In this document: piece by piece, positions 39,711 to 49,806 of the stretch
Layout of the letters: every line of letters begins with the position of its first letter
How positions within the stretch are numbered: position 1 is the stretch's first letter
NCBI GenBank assembly: GCA_030651575.1
Contig: JAUSFB010000032.1
Coordinates: forward strand, 458,001-522,000
Source: Phaeospirillum sp.
Lineage (GTDB): Bacteria; Pseudomonadota; Alphaproteobacteria; Rhodospirillales; Magnetospirillaceae
Direction of reading: 5' to 3'
Length of the DNA stretch: 64,000 nt
The notes under the pieces: generated by a model
What the model was told of the DNA's origin: nothing
Database searches by the model: none
Seen by the model: only the letters and a program-made list of their open reading frames with translations
Program-made: the position numbers and the translations under genes

Positions 39711-41144
39711 TCAGCCCGAACGCACCTCCGACAGGAAGTCCGTCACCTCCTGCTCCAGGCGGCGGCTGCCCTCGCCCAGTTCGGTGGCGGCGTCGGCCAC
39801 CCGGTGGGCCATCTGCCCGGTCAGTTCCGACGAATCGGCGACGGAAACGATGGTCGCGGCCACGCTTTTGGTTCCTTGCGCTGCCGTATCGACGTTCCGG
39901 GCGATCTCCGAAGTCGCCGCCCCCTGCTGCTCGACCGCGCCGGCGATAGCGGTCGACATCTCGTCGATATGACTGATGGTGGCGCCGATATGACGGATGG
40001 CGTCCACCGCGTCCTTGGTCTGGGTCTGGATGTTGGCGATCTGCCGTGAAATCTCCTCGGTGGCCTTGGCGGTCTGATTGGCCAGAGTCTTGACCTCGTT
40101 GGCGACCACGGCGAAGCCCTTGCCGGAATCACCGGCCCGCGCCGCCTCGATGGTGGCGTTCAACGCCAGCAGATTGGTCTGGGACGCGATGTCGTTGATC
40201 AGGGTGACAATCTCGCCGATCTTATGGGCGGAAACCGCCAATCCTTCGATCCTGGTGTTGGTGATCTGGGCCTCCTGAGCCGCGTCGCGGGTGATGGCAG
40301 CCGATTCCGAGACCCGCCGGGAAATCTCCTGGATCGAGGACGACAACTGGATGCTGGCGGCCGCCACCGCTTCGACGCTGTCGGTGGCTTCGCGGGTGGA
40401 GGACCGGACCGAAGACAGGCCCTGATTGCTGTCATCGGCGGAATCCGACAGCACCTTGATGGTGGACTGCAGCTGTCCGACCGACCCCGCCACGCTGGTC
40501 ACGATCCCCTTGATCCGACTTTCAAAGGTAACGGCGAGACGCTCCAGCATTCCATGCCGTTCGGCTGCCGCGTTCTGCTGGCTTTCGCGCGACGCCGCCA
40601 GTTCGGAAATGTCGTGGAGATAAACCAGCAGATAGGGCTTGCCGCCGATCATGCTGGCCACCAGCGTAACCGAAACCGGCAAGGGCTCGCCATCCAGCCG
40701 CTTGTGCATCCACTCGAACCGGTTAGAGCCGTTCTTCAGGGCAATCCCGATCAGCTCCATAGCCTTCTCGCCGGAGGGCCGGCCGTCGGGCTGGAATTCG
40801 GGCGAGAAATCGGGCGGCATCAGCTGCAGCACCTGATCCTTGCCCGAGGCCCTCAGCATCTTCACCGTGGCATCGTTGCAGTCAACGATCCGCGGACCGT
40901 CGAGGACGAAATTGGCATCCCTGGACTGGCCAAAGAACATGGATTCCGCTTCGGTCCTGAAATCGCCACCACCGCCGCCAAACAGGAGAATGGCCTGAAG
41001 CACCACCGCGATCACCGCCAGCCCCTTGATGATGGTCGCCAGGATGGCGGGAACCCCGGCCTCTCCCGCGAGCGCCAGATAGACCGCCGCCAGGGTGAAC
41101 AAAATACTGGCGGCCATCACATAGCTCCGATGCGATGCCTGCAT
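39711..41144 (-). CDS. Methyl-accepting chemotaxis protein with PAS domain
   Basis: 477 residues. Two hydrophobic helices close to the N-terminus (about 8-26 and 29-55) leave almost no periplasmic loop, so sensing must be cytoplasmic or in the membrane. A PAS domain (about residues 75-185) precedes the signalling domain, whose tip is near residues 315-350 ([21 protein letters not shown] followed by [14 protein letters not shown]). No HAMP is visible. It probably reports an energy or redox state to CheA. It is convergent with the fused oxidoreductase with only 15 bases between them, and divergent from the TPR protein. Confidence 0.92.
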   Translation of the reverse strand: MQASHRSYVMAASILFTLAAVYLALAGEAGVPAILATIIKGLAVIAVVLQAILLFGGGGGDFRTEAESMFFGQSRDANFVLDGPRIVDCNDATVKMLRASGKDQVLQLMPPDFSPEFQPDGRPSGEKAMELIGIALKNGSNRFEWMHKRLDGEPLPVSVTLVASMIGGKPYLLVYLHDISELAASRESQQNAAAERHGMLERLAVTFESRIKGIVTSVAGSVGQLQSTIKVLSDSADDSNQGLSSVRSSTREATDSVEAVAAASIQLSSSIQEISRRVSESAAITRDAAQEAQITNTRIEGLAVSAHKIGEIVTLINDIASQTNLLALNATIEAARAGDSGKGFAVVANEVKTLANQTAKATEEISRQIANIQTQTKDAVDAIRHIGATISHIDEMSTAIAGAVEQQGAATSEIARNVDTAAQGTKSVAATIVSVADSSELTGQMAHRVADAATELGEGSRRLEQEVTDFLSEVRSG

Positions 41145-41295
41145 TTTCGCCTCCCACTCTGATTATTATAATTGCTCTCGATTTCCCGTTAGATTGGGCT
41201 TATCCAGCAGCCAGGATAAGCACGCCCCGACGACAGCGACAAGACGCTCGTTGTTTGCGCTTGATTAAAGGTCTCCGCCGAGTTTGACTTTCTCC

Positions 41296-44200
41296 ATGGA
41301 TGACGTCGAACACCTCGATACCGAGTCGATCGAGGCGGAGGAGCGGATCGCTCCATCCGTCGTGATCATTGATATGATGCTGCACGAGGCGGCCATGGCG
41401 CGCCGCGTCTGCGACTACGGGGGCGCGCTTCGCGCCTACGCGCAGATACAAGAGATCGACCCCGAGCGGACCGACGCCCTGTTGGGCATCGCCGAATGCC
41501 AGCGCCTGTCGGGCCTTCCCCACGACGCCCTGCAAACCTGTCAGACGCTGCTGGAGGTCAACCCGCGCCATGTCAGCGCGCGCTTGGAGATGGCCGAGGT
41601 GCTGCGCCAGCTTGATCGGGGCGATGAGGCGCACGCCATCCACGACCTGCTGCTGCACGAACACCCCGACTCGCCCTATACTTGGTGCGGCCTGGCCCGG
41701 CTGCTGGGCGACGAAGGTCAAGCCGAAGCGGCGGAGGCCTGTCTGCGCCGGGCGCTGGCGCTGGCTCCCGCCCATGTTCCCGCGCTGGCGTCCCTGGCCC
41801 GGCTGCTGGCCCGCCGGGGCGACTATCCCCGCGCCATGGATATTTTTCACCACGCCATTTCCATCGCCCCCGACGACCCCACCCATCCCGCCGGTCTGGC
41901 GCGATCCCTGATGGCCCTGGGGCGGCTGGACGAAGCGGCCCAGTGGATCGGACGCGCCCTGGCCCTGGACGACGAATGTGTCGAGGCCCACCTTGTTCGC
42001 GCCGATCTGGCCGTCCTCAGCGGCCATCTCCAGGAATCCTGGCACGATGCCGAGTGGCGCTGGCATCGGCCCGGAACCATCCGCCCCGACCTTGCCTGCC
42101 CCGCCTGGGACGGAACCCCGCTGGCCGGCGGCATCCTGCTGGTCCATGCCGAAGACAGCCTGTCGGACACGCTGCGTCTGATCCGCTTTGTTCCCCTGCT
42201 GACCGAACGGGGATTCCGAGTGGCACTGATGGCGCCGCCGACCCTGATTCCCTTGCTGGGCCATATGACCGGGATCGAACGGGTGCTGGCCGATAACCAC
42301 CCCCTGCCCGACGGGCTGAATGTCGAAGCGTGCGTCGCCCTGCCCGACCTGCCCCGCCGGCTTGGCTTCGACCTGGCATCGCTGCCGGAAACGCCCTGGC
42401 TGGAAGCGCCGGCCCGACGGCGGCGTCCGGTCCTGGCGCCGCCGGAATCCGTTCTCCGGGTCGGCCTCGCCTGGGCCGGAAACGATCCAGCCGCCTCCAT
42501 CCCGTTCCCGGCTCTGCTGCCGCTGGCCGAGATTCCCGGAATCGTGCTGTTCGCCCTGGAGGTCAGCCACGCCTCCAATGCCGCGGCCACCCTCGCCGAT
42601 CCTTCGCTGGTCACCGATTTCAGCCCCACCGTCGCCGATTTCGCCGATCTGGCCGGGCGAATCGCCGAATTGGATTTGGTGATCGCCGGCGACTGCGCCA
42701 CCGCCCATCTGGCGGGCGCCATGAACAAGCCTGTACTCCTGATGCTGCCGTTCGACGCCCATCCCCGCTGGATGCGCGCCACCGACCGGACCCCCTGGTA
42801 CCCCACCATGCGACTGTTCCGCCAACCGAAAGCCGGTGACTGGCCATCGGTGATCGCCATGGTCCGGGCCGAGTTGACGCGGCGAGCCGCCAAGGCCGCC
42901 CAGACCCGCGACGACGAACGGGACAAAGTCAGCGGCGCCAACGCCGTCCAGGCCGCCTTTCTGGCGGCGCATCTTGAACCCGGCGATCTGCTGATCGACC
43001 TTGCAGCCGGCGGAGGCGAATTCACCCTGGCCGCCCTGGCCGCGCACCCCGATGGCGCGGTGCGCGTGCTGGCGATCGAACCCCACCCCGCCACCGCCGA
43101 AGCCCTGCGGCGTGGCCTGGACGAATTCGACGCCGCCGAAGTCGTCACCGCCGCCCTGGGCCGTAACGACCAACCGGTGCTGGTGGCCAGGACGGCCCGA
43201 CACGGCCGACGGGTCTTCGCCCTGCCCGAAGGCATCCCGGCGACCGGCCGGACCACCCGCCTCGACGCCTTGCTGGCCGACCGGCCGGACCTGACGACGC
43301 GGCGAACGGTGCTGCGCCTCGGTCAGACGGGATGGGAAGACGACATCCTCGACAGTCTTGCCACCTTCCCCGTCGCCGTGACGATCTTCGAGCACCGGCC
43401 GGGCGCGAACGCCGCCCGCGTCATGGCCAAAGCCGGATTCAGCCTGTGGCGGTTTCCCACCAGTACCGCTTTTGGCGGCCTCGTCACCTTCGCCGACGAA
43501 CCCGGCATCGTCCTGGCCCTCGCCGCGACTCTGGAACCGGCCGGCCATTACGGACCACTCCATCTGCCACCCTCGCCCGGGGATATGGCCAATGCGCGGA
43601 TGCTGGCCGAACAGCTGACCGCCGACGCGCTGATCCACCAAAGCGCCCGACGCCTGGGCGAAGCCGCCGCCGGCTATGCCAAGGCGCTGATGCAAGATCC
43701 CTTCGCCGCCGGAGCCAATGCCAACAAGGGTGTGATGATGCATATGGCGGGCCGCCGGGATGCCGCCATCGCTTGCTATCGCCGGGCGCTGACCCGCGCC
43801 CCGACCGCCTCGGTAATGGCCAATCTGGCCACGGCGCTGCGCGAGTCGCAACGCCTGGACGAGGCCGATGCCGCCATCGGTCAAGCCCTGGCGGCCGAGC
43901 CGGACAATGCCGACTTCCTTTATGATCTGGCGCTGCTGCGACGGGACCAGGGCCGCCTGGATGAAGCGGCGCGATTGCTGCGCCGCATCCAGGCGCGGCG
44001 CCCCGGAGCGGCCTGGACCCTGGCTCAGATTCTGGTGGCGACCGGCGATACGACCGCCGGCTTCGATCTGTTCGCCTCCCGCCCCGGCCCGCCCTCGCCC
44101 GCCCCCGCCCCTCATATCCCGGCCTGGCGGGGAGACGACCTGCTGGCCAGCACCCTGCTGGTTCACCAGAACTGCGATCTTGCCGACGCGGTGTTGCTGG

Positions 44201-44916
44201 CCCGGTTCATTCCGGCGGTCGTCAGGCATGGCGGCTTGGTGACCATGGCCTGCCAACCCGAATTGGCCCCGCTGCTTCAAGACCTGTCGGGGGTCGAACG
44301 GGTGATCTGCGGCGACGATCCGATCCCGCCCTGCGACCTGCGCGCCGACCTGACCGATCTGCCGCGTCTGTTGGGCGCGAACGCCGCCAGCCGATCCCAT
44401 GGCGAAGCCTATCTGTCGCTGCCCGGCCATATGCGCCCCCGCCGCATTCCCAAGGACGGACGACTGCGGGTCGGCCTGACCTGGGGAGGCCGCCCTTCCG
44501 GCCGCGCTTGCCCGCTGACCGAGATGCTGACCCTGGCCAGCAACCCCGATCTGGCGCTGGAAGCCCTGGTCGATCAGGAATTGGCCGCCGATATTGAAAC
44601 CGTCGGCGCCCATGGTCTGGTGACGCGAATCACCCCGCCGCCGCTTGATCTGGCCGAAACCGCAGCCGTGATCGCCACATTCGACGTGGTGGTGGGCGGC
44701 GACACGGCCGAACTGCATCTGGCCGCCGCACTGGGCAAGCCCACCTGGGTCCTGCTGCCCAACGCCTTTACCTGGCGCTGGCCGCATGGCCGCGACGACA
44801 GTCCATGGTATCCCAATGCGCGAATTTTCCGTCAATCCGACGATGGCGACTGGAAAACGGCCATGTCCAGGATCGCGGCCGCCCTGAAGGTTCTGGCGGC
44901 GAAAAAGCGGGGATAA
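41296..44916 (+). CDS. Large TPR protein with two GT9-like domains and an FkbM-like methyltransferase domain
   Basis: 1206 residues from the ATG at 41296 (a TTG at 41284 is possible). TPR repeats cover about residues 25-245. A glycosyltransferase-like region follows to about 535 (L-R-V-G-L-A-W-A-G-N near residue 390, then V-I-A-G-D-C-A-T-A-H-L-A-G-A-M-N-K-P). An FkbM-like methyltransferase region covers about 560-750 (L-I-D-L-A-A-G-G-G-E-F-T). A second TPR block lies at about 785-920, and a second GT-like region ends the protein (L-R-V-G-L-T-W-G-G-R, V-V-V-G-G-D-T-A-E-L-H-L-A-A-A-L-G-K-P). The two TPR-GT halves look like an internal duplication flanking the methyltransferase. Such proteins modify surface polysaccharide or flagellin, and the target here is unknown. 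Its stop is two bases from the convergent spoVR stop. Confidence 0.82.
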   Translation: MDDVEHLDTESIEAEERIAPSVVIIDMMLHEAAMARRVCDYGGALRAYAQIQEIDPERTDALLGIAECQRLSGLPHDALQTCQTLLEVNPRHVSARLEMAEVLRQLDRGDEAHAIHDLLLHEHPDSPYTWCGLARLLGDEGQAEAAEACLRRALALAPAHVPALASLARLLARRGDYPRAMDIFHHAISIAPDDPTHPAGLARSLMALGRLDEAAQWIGRALALDDECVEAHLVRADLAVLSGHLQESWHDAEWRWHRPGTIRPDLACPAWDGTPLAGGILLVHAEDSLSDTLRLIRFVPLLTERGFRVALMAPPTLIPLLGHMTGIERVLADNHPLPDGLNVEACVALPDLPRRLGFDLASLPETPWLEAPARRRRPVLAPPESVLRVGLAWAGNDPAASIPFPALLPLAEIPGIVLFALEVSHASNAAATLADPSLVTDFSPTVADFADLAGRIAELDLVIAGDCATAHLAGAMNKPVLLMLPFDAHPRWMRATDRTPWYPTMRLFRQPKAGDWPSVIAMVRAELTRRAAKAAQTRDDERDKVSGANAVQAAFLAAHLEPGDLLIDLAAGGGEFTLAALAAHPDGAVRVLAIEPHPATAEALRRGLDEFDAAEVVTAALGRNDQPVLVARTARHGRRVFALPEGIPATGRTTRLDALLADRPDLTTRRTVLRLGQTGWEDDILDSLATFPVAVTIFEHRPGANAARVMAKAGFSLWRFPTSTAFGGLVTFADEPGIVLALAATLEPAGHYGPLHLPPSPGDMANARMLAEQLTADALIHQSARRLGEAAAGYAKALMQDPFAAGANANKGVMMHMAGRRDAAIACYRRALTRAPTASVMANLATALRESQRLDEADAAIGQALAAEPDNADFLYDLALLRRDQGRLDEAARLLRRIQARRPGAAWTLAQILVATGDTTAGFDLFASRPGPPSPAPAPHIPAWRGDDLLASTLLVHQNCDLADAVLLARFIPAVVRHGGLVTMACQPELAPLLQDLSGVERVICGDDPIPPCDLRADLTDLPRLLGANAASRSHGEAYLSLPGHMRPRRIPKDGRLRVGLTWGGRPSGRACPLTEMLTLASNPDLALEALVDQELAADIETVGAHGLVTRITPPPLDLAETAAVIATFDVVVGGDTAELHLAAALGKPTWVLLPNAFTWRWPHGRDDSPWYPNARIFRQSDDGDWKTAMSRIAAALKVLAAKKRG

Positions 44917-44918
44917 CC

Positions 44919-46454
44919 CTACATCACCGTGGTCGGGGCGACATCCTCGTAGGTTTTCAGAACCGCATCGGTGCCGGACTCGATCTCGATCAGGCGGACC
45001 TCGTAGCCCCACAGATTAGCGATATGGCGAAGCACCCGAATCGCCTCGGCCTCGGCCAGCAGCATACCGTTATCCACCAGATGATGAACGATCAGGCGAC
45101 GGTCCCCGGCCAGATCCACATCGACGATCTGGATGTCGGTTTCCAGGTGGGCGATGTCGTAGCTGCGGGCCAGACTGCGGCGGACCTCGCGATAGCCCCG
45201 CTCGTTATGGATCGCGGTCACCTCCATCTCGGAATTCTCCGCGACGTCATGAATCTTGAACAGCCGCATTTTGCGGATCAGGGCCGGCGACAGGTATTGC
45301 AGCACGAAGCTCTCGTCCCGGTAATCGGCCCAGGCCTGACGCAAGGTTCCATACGGGTCGCCATTGCCGGCGAAATCGGGGAACCATTCGCGGTCCTCCT
45401 GGGTGGGAGCCTCGCAAATGCGCCGGATGTCGCTCATCATGTTAAAGCCCAGCGCATAGGGATTGATGCCGGAATAGCGACGATCATCGAAATCGGGCTG
45501 GAACACCACCGAGGTGTGGGAGTGCAAAATCTCCAACATCGCCCCGTCGCTCAACAGCCCCAACTCGTGCATACGGTTGACGATGGTGTAATGGGTGAAG
45601 GTGGCGCAGCCCTCGTTCATCATCTTGGTCTGCTTTTGGGGATAAAAGTACTGCGAGATCTTGCGCACGATGCGGATCAGCTCGCGCTGCCACGGCGCCA
45701 GTTTTGGCGCCATCTTTTCAAGGAAATACAGCAAGTTCTCCTCGGGCAGACCCAGCCGGCGCTTGCGCTCGGCCAATTCCTGCGAGCCCTGTCTGGTCGC
45801 CGCCGGCTTTGGCACCGTCCGCCACAGATCGTTGAACATCTTCTCCTGATAGGCGTTGCGCTCGGCGGCGCGCCGCTCCTCGTCGGCCAGATCCGGGGTG
45901 CGCTTGCGCGGGTATTTGTGGACGCCATGGCTCATCAAAGCATGGGCGGCGTCCAGCACACGCTCCACCGCCTGATGGCCGTGACGCTCCTCGCATTGGG
46001 CGACGTAGCCCTTGGCGAATTCCATGTAGTCGAGGATGCCCTTGGCGTCGGTCCACTGCCGGAACAGGCCGTTATTCTTGAAGAAGTGGTTATGGCCAAA
46101 GGCGGCATGGGCGATCACCAGCGTCTGCATGGCCATGGAGTTCTCCTCCATGATGTAGCTGATACAGGGGCTGGAATTGATGACGATCTCGTAGGCCAGA
46201 CCGCGCATGCCTTTGCGGTACAAGGTCTCGTCCTGAGCAAAATGCTTGCCGAACGACCAGTGCTTGTACATCAGCGGCATGCCGATGGAGGAATAGGCGT
46301 CCAGCATCTGCTCGGCGGTGATGACCTCGATCTGATTGGGATAGGTGACAAGCCCCATCTCGCCCTTGGCGATGGCCTCGACGGCGTCATAGACGCGCGC
46401 CACCTTGTCGAAGTCCCAATCGGCGCCGGTAAACAGGGGAGTGGAGTCGTTCAT
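44919..46454 (-). CDS. SpoVR-family protein (YcgB-like)
   Basis: 511 residues, the usual size. SpoVR signatures: W-D-F-D-K-V-A-R-V-Y-D near residue 11, M-Y-K-H-W-S-F-G-K-H-F near residue 60, I-N-S-S-P-C-I-S-Y-I-M-E-E-N-S near residue 88, and M-M-N-E-G-C-A-T-F near residue 281. Its biochemical function is not established; in enterobacteria ycgB and the yeaGH genes are starvation-induced. It begins with a four-base overlap with the yeaH-like gene, closing the prkA-yeaH-spoVR series. A longer frame upstream to 46604 has no site and is the shadow of the neighbour. Cytoplasmic. Confidence 0.93.
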   Translation of the reverse strand: MNDSTPLFTGADWDFDKVARVYDAVEAIAKGEMGLVTYPNQIEVITAEQMLDAYSSIGMPLMYKHWSFGKHFAQDETLYRKGMRGLAYEIVINSSPCISYIMEENSMAMQTLVIAHAAFGHNHFFKNNGLFRQWTDAKGILDYMEFAKGYVAQCEERHGHQAVERVLDAAHALMSHGVHKYPRKRTPDLADEERRAAERNAYQEKMFNDLWRTVPKPAATRQGSQELAERKRRLGLPEENLLYFLEKMAPKLAPWQRELIRIVRKISQYFYPQKQTKMMNEGCATFTHYTIVNRMHELGLLSDGAMLEILHSHTSVVFQPDFDDRRYSGINPYALGFNMMSDIRRICEAPTQEDREWFPDFAGNGDPYGTLRQAWADYRDESFVLQYLSPALIRKMRLFKIHDVAENSEMEVTAIHNERGYREVRRSLARSYDIAHLETDIQIVDVDLAGDRRLIVHHLVDNGMLLAEAEAIRVLRHIANLWGYEVRLIEIESGTDAVLKTYEDVAPTTVM

Positions 46455-47767
46455 GGCCCCTCGCCTCCCGCCGCCCAGGTGGTGCTGTCGTGGCGTTCCT
46501 TCGAGAACAGATCGCGGAAAACCGGGAAGATCTGGCTGCGCACCCGCACCCTGCGCATGGCCAGATGGCCGCCGGGCCTGACCACCGGCTTGTAGGTGCG
46601 CCACAGGTCGGAGTCGCGGCCCAGCCAGTCCTTATACTCGGCCCCCACCTCGATATAAGCGAAATACTGGCAGGCCGGCAGGATGACGTCCTCCAGCAAT
46701 CCCGCCGTCTTGGCGTTGTCGGAAGACGTGTTGTCGCCGTCCGAGACCTGGGCGCAGTAGATGTTCCAATCGCCGATGGGGTAGCGGTCGTCGATGACCT
46801 TTTTCATCTCGATCAGGGCGGTCGAGACCACGGTTCCGCCGGTCTCGGTGGAGTAGAAGAAGGTGTCCTCATCCACCTCCTTGGCCTCGTGGGTGTGGCG
46901 GATGAACACCACGTCCACATGCCGGTACCGGCGCGACAGGAACAGATACAGCAGCATGAAGAACCGCTTCGCGAGGTCCTTCATATGCTCGGTCATGGAG
47001 CCCGACACGTCCATCAGGCAAAACATCACCGCCTGGGTAATGGGCTTTGGGATGTGCTCGAAGCGAGAATAACGGACATCCAGCGGATCGATATAGGGCA
47101 CCCGCTTGCTCTTGGCCGACAGACGGTCGAATTCAAGCCGCAGCACCGACAGCCGTTCGGGATCGAGTCCGGATTCCTCCAGCGCCCTGATTTCGGCCTC
47201 CAACTCCTCCAGCTCGGCCGGTTTGGGCCGCCGCAACGCGATTCGCCGCGACAGCGAGTTGCGCATGGTCCGCACCACATTGAGATTAGCCGGCGAGCCG
47301 GTGGACGAGTACCCCGCCCGCATGGGCGTGGTTGATTCGGCCTGCTTCATCTTCTTCTTGACCAGATCGGGCAGTTCCAGATCATCAAGGAAGATATCGA
47401 GGAACTCTTCCTTACTCAGAACAAAGGCGAAGTCGTCCTGCCCCTCGCCATCGGCGCTGCCCTGATTGCCGCCACCCTGGCCGTCACCATCCTCGGGCTT
47501 CTTGATGTGATCGCCCTCGATGAAGTCCTTGTTTCCAGGCACCACATGGTCACGAATCCCACCCTTGGCGGCGCGGTGAAAGCTGGACTCGCGCAGCCCG
47601 TCCATGGGAATGGAAATCTTCTCACCATTGCCGATGTCTTGAATCGACCGGCTACCCGAAGCCTCGCGCACCGCCTTGACGATCTGGGCGCGGGCGCGGC
47701 GCAGGAACCTCTGCCGGTTGGCAAGGCTTTTACCCTGAGGATTGAGGCGGCGGTCGATGATGTTCAT
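46451..47767 (-). CDS. yeaH: YeaH/YhbH-family protein (DUF444, vWA-like)
   Basis: 438 residues. The N-terminal I-D-R-R-L-N-P-Q-G-K-S-L-A-N-R-Q-R-F is the DUF444 signature. A von Willebrand A-like domain begins near residue 240 with L-M-D-V-S-G-S-M (the D-x-S-x-S MIDAS) and includes V-F-I-R-H-T-H-E-A-K-E-V-D-E-D and G-G-T-V-V-S-T-A-L. It works with the PrkA kinase in a stress or nitrogen-starvation pathway in the bacteria where it has been studied; the mechanism is unknown. It lies 92 bases downstream of prkA and overlaps the spoVR start. Cytoplasmic, no signal. Confidence 0.93.
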   Translation of the reverse strand: MNIIDRRLNPQGKSLANRQRFLRRARAQIVKAVREASGSRSIQDIGNGEKISIPMDGLRESSFHRAAKGGIRDHVVPGNKDFIEGDHIKKPEDGDGQGGGNQGSADGEGQDDFAFVLSKEEFLDIFLDDLELPDLVKKKMKQAESTTPMRAGYSSTGSPANLNVVRTMRNSLSRRIALRRPKPAELEELEAEIRALEESGLDPERLSVLRLEFDRLSAKSKRVPYIDPLDVRYSRFEHIPKPITQAVMFCLMDVSGSMTEHMKDLAKRFFMLLYLFLSRRYRHVDVVFIRHTHEAKEVDEDTFFYSTETGGTVVSTALIEMKKVIDDRYPIGDWNIYCAQVSDGDNTSSDNAKTAGLLEDVILPACQYFAYIEVGAEYKDWLGRDSDLWRTYKPVVRPGGHLAMRRVRVRSQIFPVFRDLFSKERHDSTTWAAGGEGP

Positions 47768-47859
47768 TGTTCATGTCCCTCAGTCGCCGGGCGGGGCCAT
47801 CCGGCGCCACAGGGCGCGCCGGCCCTTGGCCGCAACTCCCTCCGGTCGTCCCGCAAACC

Positions 47860-49806
47860 TCATCCCGCCTGCTTGACCCGCATATACCATTCCACCAGAC
47901 GCCGGACCTGGCGCTCGGTATAACCGCGGCTCATCATGCGTTCGACGAACTCCGAGTGCTTCTTTTCCGAGTCGGAGTCCTTCTTGGAGCCAAAGCTGAT
48001 CACCGGCAGCAGTTCCTCCACCTGACTGAACATGCGCCGCTCGATCACTTCGCGGATCTTCTCGTAGGAGGTCCAGGACGGCGACTTGCCGCCTTGGGCG
48101 GCGCGCGAGCGCAGGGCGAACTTTACCACCTCGTTGCGGAAGTCCTTGGGATTGGCGATACCGGCCGGCTTTTCGATCTTGGACAGTTCCTGATTCAGCA
48201 GATCGCGGTTCAGCATCTGGCCGGTATCGGGGTCCTTGAAGTCCTGATCCTCGATCCAGGCGTCGGCGTAATCCACATAGCGATCGAACAGGTTCTGGCC
48301 GTAATCGTGATAGCTCTCCAGATAAGCCTTCTGGATCTCGTTGCCGATGAACTCGGCATAGCGGGGAGCCAGTTCACCCTTGATGAACTCCATATATTTC
48401 TTCTCGGTGTCCTCGGGGAACTGCTCGCGCTTGATGGCTTGTTCCAGCACATACATCAGGTGGACCGGGTCGGCCGAAACCTCGTGAGTATCGTAGTTAT
48501 AAGTGGACGACAGCACCTTGAAGGCGAAACGGGTCGAAATGCCGTCCATACCCTCGTCAACGCCGGCGGCGTCCTTGTATTCCTGCATGGGCTTGGCCTT
48601 GGGATCGGTCTCCTTGACGTTCTCGCCGTCATAGACCCGCATCTTGGAATAAAGGTTGGAGTTCTCGTGCTCCCGCAGGCGCGACAGCACCGCGAAACGC
48701 GACAGCATCTGAAGCGTGCCGGGAGCGCAGGGCGCATTGGCCAGTTCCGAGGTATCGATCAGCTTGTCGTAGATTTTCTGCTCCTCGGCCACCCGCAGAC
48801 AATAAGGCACCTTGATGACACAGATGCGGTCGATGAAGGCTTCGTTGTTACGGTTGTTCTTGAAGGTCTGCCACTCGGCCTCGTTGGAATGGGCCAGCAC
48901 GGTCCCCAGGAACGGCATGGCGCCGATATTTTCCGAGCCGATATAGTTGCTTTCCTGGGTGGCGGTCAGCAGCGGATGCAGCATCTTGATGGGAGCCTTG
49001 AACATCTCGACGAATTCCAACAGCCCCTGGGTGCAGCGATTGAGGCCGCCCGAGTAGGAATAGGCGTCGGGGTCGTTCTGGCTGAACATCTCCAGCTTGC
49101 GGATATCGACCTTGCCCACCAGGGTCGAGATGTCCTGGTTGTTCTCGTCGCCCGGCTCGGCCTTGGAAACCGCGATCTGCTTGAGCCGCGACGGGTAGAG
49201 CTTGACCACCTTGAACTTCGAGATGTCGCCGGCGAATTCGTCCAGACGCTTGACCGCCCATGGGCTCATCATGCCGGGCAGGCGGCGGATCGGGATGCCG
49301 TATTTATCTTCCAGCACCGGCCCCATGGTCTCGGGATCAAACAGGCCCAGGGGGCTCTCGAACAGCGGACTGAGTTCCTTGCCGGCCTTCAGCACATAGA
49401 TGGGATGAACCTCCATCAGCGCCTTCAGCTTCTCGGCCAGCGACGACTTGCCGCCGCCCACCGGCCCCAGCAGATAGAGGATCTGCTTGCGCTCCTCCAG
49501 CCCTTGGGCCGCGTGACGGAAATAGCCGACGATGCGCTCGATCGTCTCTTCCATGCCGTAAAAGTCGGAGAAAGCCGGAAAGATCTTGATGGTCCGGTTC
49601 ATGAACACCCGCGACAGGCGGGCGTCCTTGGCGGTGTCGATGATCTCGGGCTGGCCGATGGCGGCGATCATGCGCTCTGCGGCCGAGGCGTACATCATGG
49701 GGTCCTCGCGACAGCCTTCGAGGTAATCCAGCAAGGACAGGTCAACCTCCTTGCGATTTTCGTAGGCTCGTGAGTAGCGGGTGAAGATATCATCGGAGGC
49801 GGGCAT
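47860..49806 (-). CDS. prkA: PrkA-family AAA+ serine protein kinase (YeaG-like)
   Basis: 648 residues from the ATG at 49806, with AAGGAG upstream; the frame to 49887 lacks a site. The N-terminus keeps the P-A-S-D-D-I-F-x-R-Y-S start of the family. The AAA domain has a Walker A, GPVGGGKSSLAEKL, near residue 114, and the C-terminal part (about residues 390-640) is the PrkA domain, which is distantly like Ser/Thr kinases. It forms the conserved triad with yeaH and spoVR. E. coli YeaG phosphorylates unidentified targets in starvation. A promoter presumably lies within 49807-50110, where no gene is supported. Confidence 0.94.
   Translation of the reverse strand: MPASDDIFTRYSRAYENRKEVDLSLLDYLEGCREDPMMYASAAERMIAAIGQPEIIDTAKDARLSRVFMNRTIKIFPAFSDFYGMEETIERIVGYFRHAAQGLEERKQILYLLGPVGGGKSSLAEKLKALMEVHPIYVLKAGKELSPLFESPLGLFDPETMGPVLEDKYGIPIRRLPGMMSPWAVKRLDEFAGDISKFKVVKLYPSRLKQIAVSKAEPGDENNQDISTLVGKVDIRKLEMFSQNDPDAYSYSGGLNRCTQGLLEFVEMFKAPIKMLHPLLTATQESNYIGSENIGAMPFLGTVLAHSNEAEWQTFKNNRNNEAFIDRICVIKVPYCLRVAEEQKIYDKLIDTSELANAPCAPGTLQMLSRFAVLSRLREHENSNLYSKMRVYDGENVKETDPKAKPMQEYKDAAGVDEGMDGISTRFAFKVLSSTYNYDTHEVSADPVHLMYVLEQAIKREQFPEDTEKKYMEFIKGELAPRYAEFIGNEIQKAYLESYHDYGQNLFDRYVDYADAWIEDQDFKDPDTGQMLNRDLLNQELSKIEKPAGIANPKDFRNEVVKFALRSRAAQGGKSPSWTSYEKIREVIERRMFSQVEELLPVISFGSKKDSDSEKKHSEFVERMMSRGYTERQVRRLVEWYMRVKQAG

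Noticed and set aside
41200-45012. A 1270-codon open frame on the minus strand
   Set aside because: It is exactly antisense to the TPR/GT gene, is extremely rich in Gly/Gln/Arg/His, shows no domain, and overlaps the spoVR gene. It is a GC-rich codon shadow.
47767-49773. A 668-codon plus-strand frame
   Set aside because: Antisense to prkA, with Leu/His/Gly-rich shadow composition and no family likeness.
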